Source: Ferruginibacter sp. (GTDB lineage: Bacteria > Bacteroidota > Bacteroidia > Chitinophagales > Chitinophagaceae). Taken from it: a stretch of DNA of 64,000 bases. Location of the stretch: contig NZ_JACMOO010000257.1 of assembly GCF_014377975.1 (NCBI RefSeq), forward strand, positions 1-64,000. The letters run 5' to 3'. The translations under genes and the position numbers were made by a program. Below the pieces are notes generated by a model. It was not told where the DNA came from, made no database searches, and saw only the letters and a program-made list of their open reading frames with translations. Positions 10,018-18,935 of this stretch are shown piece after piece. Each line of letters opens with the position of its first letter. The first letter of the stretch is position 1.

Positions 10018-10048
10018 AAGCCGCTCCGTTGTTTGAGCGGCTTTTTTT
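10018..10048 (+). terminator. Rho-independent terminator after the M1 peptidase gene
   Basis: AAGCCGCTC at 10018-10026 pairs with GAGCGGCTT at 10035-10043 around an 8-nt loop, followed by a T run. It lies 20 bp past the M1 peptidase stop. Confidence 0.9.
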
Positions 10049-10063
10049 ATGCTTTTATTGATG

Positions 10064-10160
10064 GCATTGTCCCGGCTAAGAGGCAATGTGGATCGTTGTT
10101 GCATCGCCCTCTTGTACAAAAAAAGCCTTTGGCAACGTTGGTTGAATTTCGCCCGCACTG
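10064..10160 (+). repeat. Dispersed intergenic repeat, copy 1
   Basis: This stretch shares an exact 24-bp core (10101-10124, GCATCGCCC…TGTAC plus seven A) with the reverse complement of 13668-13691. Weaker similarity continues on both sides, including CTAAGA upstream and GGCAACGTT downstream. The two copies lie in opposite orientation outside the SNF2 helicase gene. Confidence 0.75.
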
Positions 10161-10470
10161 GTGTTTCAACCTTCAATCATAATAAATTATATTTCCCCGA
10201 AGCCGGTGTTGTGTCTTATGGACCAACATCCCAAAGTGCCAGGCGTTGTGCACTTATTTTTTACCCTTACCGGCGTTCAAATCTTCAATCATAATAAACT
10301 ATATTTCGCGGAAGCCGGTGTTGTGTCTTATTGACCAACATTCAAAGTTCCAGGAATTGTGCACTTACTTTTTGCCCTTACCCGTGTTCCAATCTTCAAT
10401 CATAATAAACTATATTTCCCCGAAGCCGGTGTTGTGTCTTATGGACCAACATCCAAAGTGCCAGGCGTTG
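10158..10470 (+). repeat. Tandem array of a ~112-bp unit, nearly three copies
   Basis: Units start at 10171, 10283 and 10394 (CTTCAATCATAATAAA…), giving periods of 112 and 111 bp. The third unit stops matching near 10470. Each unit contains GAAGCCGGTGTTGTGTCTTA followed by a GACCAACAT segment. Similarity between units is high but not complete. Open frames across the array only repeat the translation of the unit and are not credible genes. Confidence 0.85.
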
Positions 10471-10556
10471 CGGGCTACTTTGCAGCAAGATGTGTCAATG
10501 GCTTTTTTTAAAAGTAAAACATTACGTGATTGAAACGAAATATTACCCCGGGTATA

Positions 10557-10598
10557 GCAACGTCTTCACCCCTGCTTAGGCTCATAACGCGACGTTGC
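10557..10598. repeat. 8-bp inverted repeat GCAACGTC/GACGTTGC
   Basis: GCAACGTC at 10557-10564 is the exact reverse complement of GACGTTGC at 10591-10598, with 26 bp between. It lies in the non-coding repeat-rich stretch just past the 3' end of the SNF2 gene. It has no T run after it and does not look like a standard terminator. Confidence 0.45.
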
Positions 10599-10666
10599 TG
10601 CGAATCAAAATCAACGTTCTGAAATTGACCGGATCTAATTTATTTACCATTATCAATACGCACTAT

Positions 10667-13531
10667 CTAACTAAACAAAAACTCTACATCTTCCTTACTT
10701 AACTGTTTTACAAAGCCTTCATTATCGCCAATTAAATGTTCGCTGAGTTCTTTTTTTCGTTGCTGCAACTGAATGATCTTTTCTTCAATGGTATCTTTGC
10801 AGATCATTTTGTAGGCAAATACGTTTTTGGTTTGGCCAATGCGGTGGGTACGATCTATGGCCTGTTGCTGCACGGCATTATTCCACCAGGGATCAAATAG
10901 AAAAACGTAATCAGCGGCGGTTAAAGTAAGCCCCGTATTACCCGCCATCAAACTGATTAAAAATACATTGGTAGTATTACCCGGCTCCTGAAAATCAGCA
11001 ACCATTGCGGCTCTTTTTTTAGGTGGTGTACTGCCATCGAGCTGATAATATGAAATACCTTTTTTGATAAAAGTTTCCGCCAGCAGGTTAAGCATTTTTG
11101 TAAACTGCGAAAATACCAATACTTTATGATTGCCGAGATTAGCCAGCTCTTCCAGCAACATGTCGGTCTTTACCGAGTGGCCGGTGGTTTGTTCTTCGCC
11201 AGGCAATAATAAAGGCGAACTGCAAACCTGCTTTAATTTCATGATCCCCTGCAACACGGCCAGTTTACTTTTGCCGATACCCTCTGTTTTGATATTTAAA
11301 AACAGGTTACTTTTAATGTTTTCCTTTATGCCTTCATACATTTCCTTTTGTGCCACGCCCATATTGCACCACAATACGGATTCTGTTTTTTCCGGCAGGT
11401 CTTTGGCTACCTGCTCCTTGGTGCGGCGAAGGATGAAAGGTGCAGTTAATTTTTGTAACGTGACAATCTTTTCTTCGTTTCTGTCGCGGTCAATTGCATC
11501 GGCATACTCCCGTTTAAAAAACTCTTTGCTGCCAAACATACCTGGTAATAAAAACTCCAGTTGCGAGTACAGGTCGAAGGTATTATTCATTACTGGCGTA
11601 CCACTTAAAGCAATCCTGCAACGCACCTGTAACTGATAAATAGCACGGGTACTTTGTGCAGCCGGATTTTTGATATTATGACTTTCATCTACCACAGCCA
11701 CGTCAAAAATAAGTGCTGATAGCTGTTCAATATCCGACCGCATGGTGCCGTAACTGGTAATGCAAATATCCATGGTGGTGGCACAAATATTATTTATATC
11801 CCTTGCCTGCCCATGGTGGATATAAGAACGCAAATGTGGTGCAAATTTAGCCACTTCCTGCTGCCAGTTATAGATGAGCGAAGATGGACAAACTATCAGC
11901 ACCAACCCGCCTTTTACCTGTTCCAGCCTGTCTGTAATAAAACAGATTGTCTGCAGGGTTTTACCAAGTCCCATGTCATCCGCCAGGCAAGCCCCGGCGT
12001 TGATGGCAGCCAGCATTTTTAACCACTCAAAACCTTTTTGCTGGTAAGGCCGCAGGGTGGCATTTATCTTTTTTGATATGGGGTACAATACTTTATCCGC
12101 CTGCTGCCAGCGCTCCCAGTTTTTCCACCATTCATCGCTGACTGTTATTTTTAAGGGTTGATATATTGTATCACTTTTTTGTTCACTGATGGCGAGCCAT
12201 TGGGGTATGTTCAATTGCTTTTTATCAACCTTGCTGTGTTTGATGATGGTGGCATATTCCGTTATCCAGGTTTCTGTTAATACCCCCAGTGAACCATCTT
12301 TTAACATCACTGCCCGTTGCCCGGCGATGAGCATTTTTTGTAATTCCTGCAAGGGTATTTTTTCTTCTCCAAACTGTAAAGAAAAATCAGCCAGCAAAAC
12401 CTGGTCATCTTTTTTTACAATAGTCATTTCGGTAACCGGCTTATGTGGCGAATACCTGAAATGGGTGAGTGTATCAATACCTGCCAGTTCAATATCCATC
12501 TCCAGCAACTGGTGATATACTTTTAAAAACCATTGCTTTTTTTGAGCATCGGCAAAGGATAAATAATACCAGCCATTTAACTGCTTTACAAAATTGGGAT
12601 GCAGTGCCACCAATTGTTTTTTTAAGGCAGTTTCTATTTCTTTATTGCGTTTTACAACAATGATCTCACCGCGGTTGGTGGTTTCAAAAAATTCTTTCCA
12701 CTCGCCTTCTGCAACATACCCATCGTACACCCATTGCGGTGTTAATACCAAAAAAGAATTACTGATCTCGCTTAACAAAACCCGTTGCCCTGGCAGCACA
12801 TCTATAGTGGTTATCGCAAATAAATTATTTCGTTGAACGGTATAATTTTCTTCCAGCCTGCTTAAAATATTTTCTGCAAATAAAGGCGCATCGGCACTGT
12901 ATTGCGACGGATTTTTTTGCACCAGCCATTCCAGTGTTTGATAATCTTTGTCTGCCAGTAAAAAATATTCATTTTTACTTTCCAATAAAAAATGAAAACG
13001 CCTGAAACCATCCAGCAAATAATCGCTGCCATTGATGGTTACAATGGTTTGCAACAGCAACCGGCCATTTTTTTTTGTTACTGCAAATGTTAAAGAAGGT
13101 TTGTACATGCTAAAATTACAGGGCGCTGTTCTCATATTGCCGGTAGCAGCATTGGGCAACTGGTGATACCATTTTACCAGGTGGGCAAATGGTTTAAAAA
13201 ATTCAAACTGTTCCCGTAATTTTCTTGTGTAGGCGGCCGTCAGCATCTGGCTGAGTTGCACACCGGATTTTTGTTGTTTGTGGCGTTTTATAATTTCATC
13301 TTCCATCTGGTACAAGCCTTCGCTGGTAAGACTATACAGCCATTGTTTAGCCTGCCGGGGAAGCTCATCATAATACCGGGTTAGTTCAGTGTCATCAAGA
13401 TTTACGATATCGTACTTTACGCCCTGAGTGTTTTTACTAACATGAATAGAACGAAGAATATATTTTTGTTGGTTCAACTGTTGAGGTAATAACAACAGGG
13501 CAATCTTTTTTTCTGTTTTTTTTTCAGCCAT
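10667..13531 (-). CDS. SNF2-family DEAD/DEAH-type helicase
   Basis: The protein has about 954 residues when started at MAEKKTEKK (13531); a longer reading to 13564 adds a hydrophobic 11-residue tail without support. The N-terminal half (to about 480) is the variable region seen in bacterial SNF2 proteins. The ATPase core has Walker A DDMGLGKT near residue 520, DESH box VVDESHNIKN, SGTPVMNN, and the C-terminal helicase motifs HKVLVFSQFT, AGNTGLTLT and DRTHRIGQ near the end. It translocates on duplex DNA and remodels bound proteins; the target is unknown. It stands alone, flanked by inverted dispersed-repeat copies. Confidence 0.9.
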   Translation of the reverse strand: MAEKKTEKKIALLLLPQQLNQQKYILRSIHVSKNTQGVKYDIVNLDDTELTRYYDELPRQAKQWLYSLTSEGLYQMEDEIIKRHKQQKSGVQLSQMLTAAYTRKLREQFEFFKPFAHLVKWYHQLPNAATGNMRTAPCNFSMYKPSLTFAVTKKNGRLLLQTIVTINGSDYLLDGFRRFHFLLESKNEYFLLADKDYQTLEWLVQKNPSQYSADAPLFAENILSRLEENYTVQRNNLFAITTIDVLPGQRVLLSEISNSFLVLTPQWVYDGYVAEGEWKEFFETTNRGEIIVVKRNKEIETALKKQLVALHPNFVKQLNGWYYLSFADAQKKQWFLKVYHQLLEMDIELAGIDTLTHFRYSPHKPVTEMTIVKKDDQVLLADFSLQFGEEKIPLQELQKMLIAGQRAVMLKDGSLGVLTETWITEYATIIKHSKVDKKQLNIPQWLAISEQKSDTIYQPLKITVSDEWWKNWERWQQADKVLYPISKKINATLRPYQQKGFEWLKMLAAINAGACLADDMGLGKTLQTICFITDRLEQVKGGLVLIVCPSSLIYNWQQEVAKFAPHLRSYIHHGQARDINNICATTMDICITSYGTMRSDIEQLSALIFDVAVVDESHNIKNPAAQSTRAIYQLQVRCRIALSGTPVMNNTFDLYSQLEFLLPGMFGSKEFFKREYADAIDRDRNEEKIVTLQKLTAPFILRRTKEQVAKDLPEKTESVLWCNMGVAQKEMYEGIKENIKSNLFLNIKTEGIGKSKLAVLQGIMKLKQVCSSPLLLPGEEQTTGHSVKTDMLLEELANLGNHKVLVFSQFTKMLNLLAETFIKKGISYYQLDGSTPPKKRAAMVADFQEPGNTTNVFLISLMAGNTGLTLTAADYVFLFDPWWNNAVQQQAIDRTHRIGQTKNVFAYKMICKDTIEEKIIQLQQRKKELSEHLIGDNEGFVKQLSKEDVEFLFS

Positions 13532-13629
13532 AATAAGACTGCAAATGTAAAAAAATATGAACAAAAGCTACGGTACAAAAAATGTATTATTTTAAACATT
13601 GAGCATTGCCGGATCTCGATGGATGTACG

Positions 13630-13732
13630 CACTTTCTGCCTACGCTTTAATAAACGTTGCCTGAAGATTTTTTTGTACAAGAGGGCGATGCAAGGATGTT
13701 CATTACGGCTTCTTAGTTTGGACCAACACCTG
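13630..13732 (-). repeat. Dispersed intergenic repeat, copy 2 (inverted)
   Basis: The exact 24-bp core lies at 13668-13691, reverse complementary to 10101-10124. TTGGACCAACACC at 13719-13731 also resembles the GGACCAACAT segment of the 112-bp tandem units. It sits in the spacer between the SNF2 gene and the MORN-like gene. Confidence 0.7.
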
Positions 13733-13770
13733 TTTATATCTGCCAGTCTTTATCGAAAGGATATTTCAGT

Positions 13771-14463
13771 TTATAAAGCTGTTTTTCCATCACGCTCCAT
13801 TTGCTTTCTTTTCTTTTTACTATACTTTTTTTCGTACTCAAGTATTTCTTTGGTCTTTACTTTTTCTTCCGCAACTTCGGTAACTTTTTTTGTTACTATG
13901 GCCGTGCTGCCATCTTCTTTTAACAGCCGGCCATGATCATAGTTTTCTGCCTTTATAAATTTTTCACCTGCCGAATAATATTTCCAAATACCATTGGGTA
14001 CACTGTATTGCTCTGCCTTTACAATTTTATAACTGCTTATTTGGTTGTTGCCCTGGCCATACACCGCAATGGTGTCAAAGGGAGTCTCGGGATCGTATCC
14101 TTTCCATTCTTCATGCCTCAAAAGATCGCCCAAAAAAGAAAAATATTCCTGTACGCCTTCTTTGCCGCCAGCTTTGTAATTTTCGACCGCTAAAATATCG
14201 CCTGTATTATTGTACTTGCGCCACGGACCCGTTTTTTTACCGGCTTTATAATACCCCTCTTCTTCATAGCCCGGCTCGCCTCTTAATTCTGCTACAGTAA
14301 TTACCCATTTGCCCTGCTTTAAATTATTTTTATCTACATTGTTTAGTGTATCACCTTTTGGTGAAATGATAAATGATTTGTTTTGTGCATTTATTGAGTA
14401 GCAAAAAAACAAAGCCATCACAGCCAGAAATATGCCTGCCGTTTTATAATTTGTATTCTTCAT
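13771..14463 (-). CDS. Exported MORN-repeat-like protein
   Basis: The 230-residue protein has a signal peptide (about 1-26, ending SINAQ) and MORN/YwqK-like repeats such as KQGKW, EGYYKAGKKTGPWRKYN and GIWKYYSAGEKFIKAENY. The last 45 residues are rich in Lys and Glu and probably helical. Such repeats occur in many secreted Bacteroidota proteins of unknown role. No partner gene is evident. Confidence 0.6.
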   Translation of the reverse strand: MKNTNYKTAGIFLAVMALFFCYSINAQNKSFIISPKGDTLNNVDKNNLKQGKWVITVAELRGEPGYEEEGYYKAGKKTGPWRKYNNTGDILAVENYKAGGKEGVQEYFSFLGDLLRHEEWKGYDPETPFDTIAVYGQGNNQISSYKIVKAEQYSVPNGIWKYYSAGEKFIKAENYDHGRLLKEDGSTAIVTKKVTEVAEEKVKTKEILEYEKKYSKKKRKQMERDGKTAL

Positions 14464-14635
14464 ACGCTTGATTTTGTATTGAGTTGCCTGGCAAATTTAC
14501 CCTTTTGTTTTATAACCAGTACACTAACCATTATTTTTAACATCCGTGGTATTATTTCATCTTCTTTTTTAGCAGCAAATATATTTCCACAGGTACGCAA
14601 AATGGTATTTCACTACATTTGAAAAAAAACAGGCT

Positions 14636-15976
14636 GTGAATAAAATTCTGATCATTGATGACGAGGATAAATTAAGGGCATTAATGGCCCGCATTATTGG
14701 TTTGGAAGGATTTGAAGTTCTGGAAGCTGCTACGTGTAAAGCCGCTTTAAAAAAGCTGGAACATTTTACGGTTGATGTAGTGCTTTGTGATGTGAAATTA
14801 CCTGACGGCAACGGCGTGGACTTAATTAAAGAAATAAAAAATTTATACCCGCAGATTGAGATCATATTATTGACTGCGTATGGTAATATTCCGGATGGCG
14901 TACAGGCCATTAAAAATGGTGCTTTCGATTACCTTACTAAGGGAAATGACAACGAGAAAATAATACCCCTTATTAACCGGGCCATTGAAAAAGTACAATT
15001 GCAGAAACGCATTGAAAAGCTGGAACAGCAGGTGGGAAAAAAATATGGGTTTGAAAGTATTTTAGGTAATTCGCCCTTAATATTGGAAGCGGTTGCTTTT
15101 GCAAAAAAAGTAGCGCCTACCGATGCAAGTGTTTTATTGCTGGGCGAAACAGGCACCGGTAAAGAAGTGTTTGCACAAGCCATACACACTGGCAGCCTTA
15201 GAATGACCAAGCCCTTTATGGCACTTAATTGCAGCGCTTTTGGCAAAGAGCTTTTGGAGAGTGAAATATTTGGCCACAAGGCCGGGGCTTTTACCGGAGC
15301 ATTAAAAGATAAAAAAGGATTGATAGAAGAAGCAAATGCCGGCACGCTGTTTTTAGACGAGATTGGCGAGATGCACATTGAACTGCAATCGAAATTATTA
15401 CGGGTTTTGGAAACCGGCGAATTTATAAAAGTGGGTGATACAAAATTTACCAAAGTAGATGTAAGAATTATTGCCGCTACAAACCGCGATTTACAGGAAG
15501 AGGTTAAAACCGGCAGGTTTAGAGAGGACCTTTTTTACCGGATTAATGTTTTTACCATAACCCTGCCTGCGCTGAGAGATAGAAAAAAAGATATAACCGA
15601 ACTGGCTGTTAACTTTTTAAAAATATTTGCTCAAAAAACGGGTAAACACATTGATGGCATGAGCCAGGATTTTATCAAGCATTTACAAAACCACCAATGG
15701 AAAGGAAATATCCGGGAGTTAAAAAATGTAATTGAAAGAGGCGTCATTTTAGCAGAGGGATTGCAGTTAACCGCAGATAGTTTACCGGTAGAACTGCAAA
15801 TTAATGATACACACCAGCAAAGTGGTATGTCGGCTTTTGAATTATCAAGTGTTGAAAAATTGCACATTCAACGGGTGTTGAACCATACAAAAGGAAATAA
15901 AACAGAAGCCGCCAGGCTGCTAAATATCGGATTAACCACTTTGTATAGAAAAATTGAGGAATACAAGATTTTTTAA
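14636..15976 (+). CDS. Sigma-54-dependent response regulator, NtrC type
   Basis: The 446-residue protein has a receiver domain (Asp8/Asp9, phospho-acceptor Asp52, Thr80, Lys102), an AAA+ domain with Walker A GETGTGKE at 170-177, the sigma-54 contact loop GAFTGA at 217-222 and Walker B GTLFLDE near 237-243, and a C-terminal Fis-type helix-turn-helix (NKTEAARLLNIGLTTLYRKI). The start is a GTG at 14636; TACATTTG at 14614-14621 is a possible -7 element that would leave a very short leader. It comes immediately before kup and the kdp genes, and no KdpE-like regulator is nearby, so control of potassium uptake together with the kinase at 26013 is inferred. Confidence 0.92.
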   Translation: MNKILIIDDEDKLRALMARIIGLEGFEVLEAATCKAALKKLEHFTVDVVLCDVKLPDGNGVDLIKEIKNLYPQIEIILLTAYGNIPDGVQAIKNGAFDYLTKGNDNEKIIPLINRAIEKVQLQKRIEKLEQQVGKKYGFESILGNSPLILEAVAFAKKVAPTDASVLLLGETGTGKEVFAQAIHTGSLRMTKPFMALNCSAFGKELLESEIFGHKAGAFTGALKDKKGLIEEANAGTLFLDEIGEMHIELQSKLLRVLETGEFIKVGDTKFTKVDVRIIAATNRDLQEEVKTGRFREDLFYRINVFTITLPALRDRKKDITELAVNFLKIFAQKTGKHIDGMSQDFIKHLQNHQWKGNIRELKNVIERGVILAEGLQLTADSLPVELQINDTHQQSGMSAFELSSVEKLHIQRVLNHTKGNKTEAARLLNIGLTTLYRKIEEYKIF

Positions 15977-15995
15977 ACCATTTCAAAATGGAAAT

Positions 15996-16021
15996 CACCC
16001 TACCAAAACGGAGGGTTTTTT
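15996..16021 (+). terminator. Small terminator after the response regulator gene
   Basis: ACCCT at 15997-16001 pairs with AGGGT at 16012-16016 and is followed directly by a T run. It lies 20 bp past the stop, so kup is probably transcribed from its own promoter. Confidence 0.65.
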
Positions 16022-16227
16022 GTTATTTTTTCTGGTTTGAATGTAGCTATGTGTTTTATTAAATAGTTTTGCAAAAGTTACTGCCAGCAAAAAGTTCATC
16101 GGTTTTGTCCCATTATCATTATGTCCTTACCCAATGATGTTTCCAGGGCAACAATCTATTTTTCAAATGCATATAAAAGCTGTTTTTACAGGTATATCTA
16201 TGCAATTTTTATAACCAAAAAACTGTT

Positions 16228-18201
16228 ATGAACCCTAACTTAAAAAAGATTACCAGCGCTGGCTTATTAATTACCCTTGGAATTATTTTTGGCGACATCG
16301 GCACTTCTCCACTCTATGTTTTCTCTGCCATTATTGGAAAAAGAGTTATTACAGATCAACTGGTATATGGGGGCATCTCCTGCGTTTTCTGGACATTGAC
16401 CCTGCAGACAACTTTTAAATATATACTGCTTACGCTGCAGGCAGACAACAAAGGGGAAGGCGGCATATTTTCATTATATGCCATTGTGTGGCGGTACAGG
16501 CATTGGTTGTATTTTCCGGCTGCACTTGGTGCTGCTACCTTGCTGGCCGATGGAATTATAACACCACCCATCTCTGTTTCTTCTGCCATAGAGGGCCTCA
16601 ATGGCGTACACGGATTAGAAAATATTATTGTGCCCGGCAATGCACTTACCATTGGAATTATTGTGGGTATCATCTCCCTATTATTTTTCTTTCAACAATT
16701 TGGCACTAAAGTAATCGGTAGTTTCTTCGGCCCTATCATGCTTGTCTGGTTTATTATGATCATGATTTTAGGTATTGTTCAGGTAACTTACTATCCGCAC
16801 ATTTTATCAGCCTTTAATCCATATTACGCCTACGATTTGCTAAGCCATTATCCTAAGGGCTTTTGGCTGCTGGGTTCTGTTTTTTTATGCACCACCGGCG
16901 CAGAAGCATTGTACAGCGACCTGGGACATTGCGGCAGAAAGAATATTCAGGTAAGCTGGATATTTGTAAAAATTGCACTGGTAGCCAATTATTTTGGGCA
17001 GGCGGCATGGTTACTAAAAAGTGGCAAAACAACATTAGATGGTATCAATCCATTCTATGCAATTATCCCTCATGCATATTTATTACCGTCTATAGTTGTT
17101 GCCACATTGGCTACCATTATAGCAAGCCAGGCATTGATCAGCGGTTCATTTACCTTGATAAGCGAAGCGGTGAATATGAATTTCTGGCCACGCATCACTA
17201 TAAAATTTCCTACCAATGTACGGGGGCAAATTTACATTCCCAGCATTAACTGGATTTTATGGATTGGCTGTGTGGTAATGATGCTGTATTTTAAAGAATC
17301 AAGCGCAATGGAGGCTGCGTATGGTTTTTCCATTACTATCGCCATGTTAATGACAACTATGCTCATGTTCTACTACATGAAGTTTATAAAAAAATGGGCC
17401 GCCCCTGTTTTTATTTTGATAGTCACCATTTTTTTAGCGGTAGAAATTTCTTTTTTTATAGCCAATGTTGCCAAGATAAAACAACGATGGATGTTCTTAA
17501 TATTTGAAATCATGCTGGTATTTATCATGTATATCTGGTACAAGGCAAGAAAAATTACCAACCGCTTTTTAAATTTTGAAACCATTAATGCCTTTGTACC
17601 TGCATTACATAATTTGAGTGTAAACTTAAATGAACCTAAATATGCTACCCATCTTGTATATCTGACAAAAGCCAATAACTCAAAAAGTATTGAAAAAAGA
17701 ATTTTAGAATCCATTTTCAGTAAACGGCCCAAGCGTGCCGATGTGTATTGGTTTGTTCATATCGACCGGACAGATGAACCTTACACCATGGAATATTCTG
17801 TAGAAGAAATTGAACATGATAAAATTATTAGGATAGAGTTTCGCCTGGGCTTTCGTATTCAGCCAAGAATAAATCTTTTTCTTAAAAAAGTAATGCAGGA
17901 AATGGTTGAACACCATGAACTGGAAGTTGGCACTAATCATGAAGCGCCATTGTTAAACAAACATAATATTTCTGCTGATGTAAGGTATGTGTTGATCCAA
18001 AAATTCCTCTCTATAGAAAATGAGTTTTCGTTTGAGGATAGTTTTATCCTCAACTCTTATTTTGCCATTTTAAACCTGGGTCAATCTGATAAAAAGGCTT
18101 TTGGTTTGGAGATGGGAGATATAGCGATCGAACGTATTCCTCTCGTGGTTTCACCGGTGATAAATGTTCCGCTTAAACGAATTGATCATCACAAAGAATA
18201 A
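16228..18201 (+). CDS. kup: KUP-type potassium uptake permease
   Basis: The 657-residue protein has the family signature GIIFGDIGTSPLYVFSAI at the start, twelve predicted membrane helices to about residue 450 and a C-terminal cytosolic domain, matching Kup in length and order. Kup imports K+, probably with H+. Its place between the NtrC-type regulator and the kdp genes groups low- and high-affinity potassium uptake. A weak GG-N10-GC sequence at 16034-16047 is not convincing as a sigma-54 promoter. A strong terminator follows. Confidence 0.93.
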   Translation: MNPNLKKITSAGLLITLGIIFGDIGTSPLYVFSAIIGKRVITDQLVYGGISCVFWTLTLQTTFKYILLTLQADNKGEGGIFSLYAIVWRYRHWLYFPAALGAATLLADGIITPPISVSSAIEGLNGVHGLENIIVPGNALTIGIIVGIISLLFFFQQFGTKVIGSFFGPIMLVWFIMIMILGIVQVTYYPHILSAFNPYYAYDLLSHYPKGFWLLGSVFLCTTGAEALYSDLGHCGRKNIQVSWIFVKIALVANYFGQAAWLLKSGKTTLDGINPFYAIIPHAYLLPSIVVATLATIIASQALISGSFTLISEAVNMNFWPRITIKFPTNVRGQIYIPSINWILWIGCVVMMLYFKESSAMEAAYGFSITIAMLMTTMLMFYYMKFIKKWAAPVFILIVTIFLAVEISFFIANVAKIKQRWMFLIFEIMLVFIMYIWYKARKITNRFLNFETINAFVPALHNLSVNLNEPKYATHLVYLTKANNSKSIEKRILESIFSKRPKRADVYWFVHIDRTDEPYTMEYSVEEIEHDKIIRIEFRLGFRIQPRINLFLKKVMQEMVEHHELEVGTNHEAPLLNKHNISADVRYVLIQKFLSIENEFSFEDSFILNSYFAILNLGQSDKKAFGLEMGDIAIERIPLVVSPVINVPLKRIDHHKE

Positions 18202-18296
18202 TATTACTATATTTTTAGCCAGATTAAGTAGCTGCTAAAACCGGTATAACCGATTATTCCCATCCTAAAAAATATACTTCGCACCATGCTTTTTTG

Positions 18297-18331
18297 ATAA
18301 AAAACCCTTCCAAAACGGAAGGGTTTTTTTA
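18297..18331 (+). terminator. Rho-independent terminator after kup
   Basis: AAAACCCTTCC at 18301-18311 pairs perfectly with GGAAGGGTTTT at 18317-18327 around a 5-nt loop, followed by more T. This separates kup from the kdp transcript. Confidence 0.92.
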
Positions 18332-18417
18332 TTTTCCTATTTTATTATAGTAACCTGATACTGGCGAAATGCAATGTGGCACAGCATCTTAGAAATATTA
18401 TAGAAGAATTTGTGTTA

Positions 18418-18433
18418 TGGTACATTATTGGCA
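18418..18433 (+). promoter_or_regulatory. Candidate sigma-54 (-24/-12) promoter of the kdp operon
   Basis: TGGTACATTATTGGCA has GG and GC at the required 10-bp spacing and matches the sigma-54 consensus (TGGCACG-N4-TTGCA) at most fixed positions. The start site would be near 18444, giving a leader of about 270 nt before the first small ORF. The presence of a GAFTGA-type regulator upstream supports it. A chance match cannot be excluded. Confidence 0.5.
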
Positions 18434-18655
18434 AACCATTGGTTCTAAAATTAAAAACATGATCAATAAATATAAAACTGCCTTATTTATATCGAAGGTG
18501 GCTATGGAGAAAAACCAAAATGTTTTAAAAAATATCTCGGGTAACTAATATTCCTGAACGCATCCTTGAAGGAAACAATTATAAGATAATTACAAGTATT
18601 GGAGCAACATGTGTAGATACTGAGTAGCTGCAACCAAATATACTACAGCGCAATT
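18434..18655 (+). other. Probable kdp leader without a recognised gene
   Basis: This stretch lies between the candidate promoter and the hairpin at 18656. A 41-codon open frame starting at 18417 and a 28-codon one ending near 18627 are present, but neither resembles a known protein. I recognise no riboswitch. Confidence 0.4.
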
Positions 18656-18683
18656 ATTTATTAGAAAAGCCTTTCTAATAAAT
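18656..18683 (+). promoter_or_regulatory. Perfect 12-bp hairpin in the kdp leader
   Basis: ATTTATTAGAAA at 18656-18667 and TTTCTAATAAAT at 18672-18683 are exact inverted copies around the tetraloop AGCC. No T run follows, so it is not a simple terminator. It ends 30 bp before the 27-residue ORF and could be an RNA element or a protein-binding palindrome. Confidence 0.6.
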
Positions 18684-18713
18684 AAGATTTAAACAAATTT
18701 TAAACTAAATTTT

Positions 18714-18797
18714 ATGACCACATTTTTGTTACTAATTGCAGGGCTGTTATGCTTTGCCCTTTTTTTTAAATGCATTGATTATTTTGAAAATATTTAA
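18714..18797 (+). CDS. 27-residue single-helix membrane peptide upstream of KdpF
   Basis: The ORF from ATG 18714 encodes 27 residues: a hydrophobic helix (FLLLIAGLLCFALFF) followed by the polar tail KCIDYFENI. It is too short for routine annotation. It sits 42 bp before kdpF in the same orientation, where a second KdpF-like accessory peptide would be expected to act. The size and topology resemble KdpF, but the sequence does not. Function as a Kdp-associated peptide is inference. Confidence 0.5.
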   Translation: MTTFLLLIAGLLCFALFFKCIDYFENI

Positions 18798-18839
18798 TGT
18801 TGACCAACCACAATTTTTAAAAAACTAAATCTACAAAAC

Positions 18840-18920
18840 ATGTTTTTAATACTCTTCATTCTTTCGATAGCGGTATTTGTTTACCTGCTGTACGTTTTAT
18901 TGAAACCCGAAAAATTTTAA
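18840..18920 (+). CDS. kdpF: Potassium-transporting ATPase subunit KdpF
   Basis: The 26-residue peptide is one membrane helix (FLILFILSIAVFVYLLYVLL) ending in KPEKF, the typical KdpF C-terminus. It lies 15 bp before kdpA, the usual position. KdpF stabilises the KdpABC complex in the inner membrane. Confidence 0.88.
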   Translation: MFLILFILSIAVFVYLLYVLLKPEKF

Positions 18921-18935
18921 TCTTAAAAAAGAATT

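Noticed and set aside
10246..10533. A 95-codon open frame across the tandem array
   Set aside because: Its translation only repeats with the 112-bp DNA unit, has no start context and resembles no protein.
10064..13732. Flanking repeats read as transposon ends around the SNF2 gene
   Set aside because: There is no transposase, no target-site duplication is visible, and the repeat also resembles parts of the tandem array, so a dispersed repeat family is more likely.
16033..16048. Sigma-54-like GG-N10-GC before kup
   Set aside because: Only the GG and GC doublets and a few other bases fit; the -24 and -12 boxes are poor.
18417..18542. A 41-codon ORF starting at the candidate sigma-54 promoter
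   Set aside because: It overlaps the promoter match, has no recognisable sequence and ends before the hairpin; I treat the area as leader.
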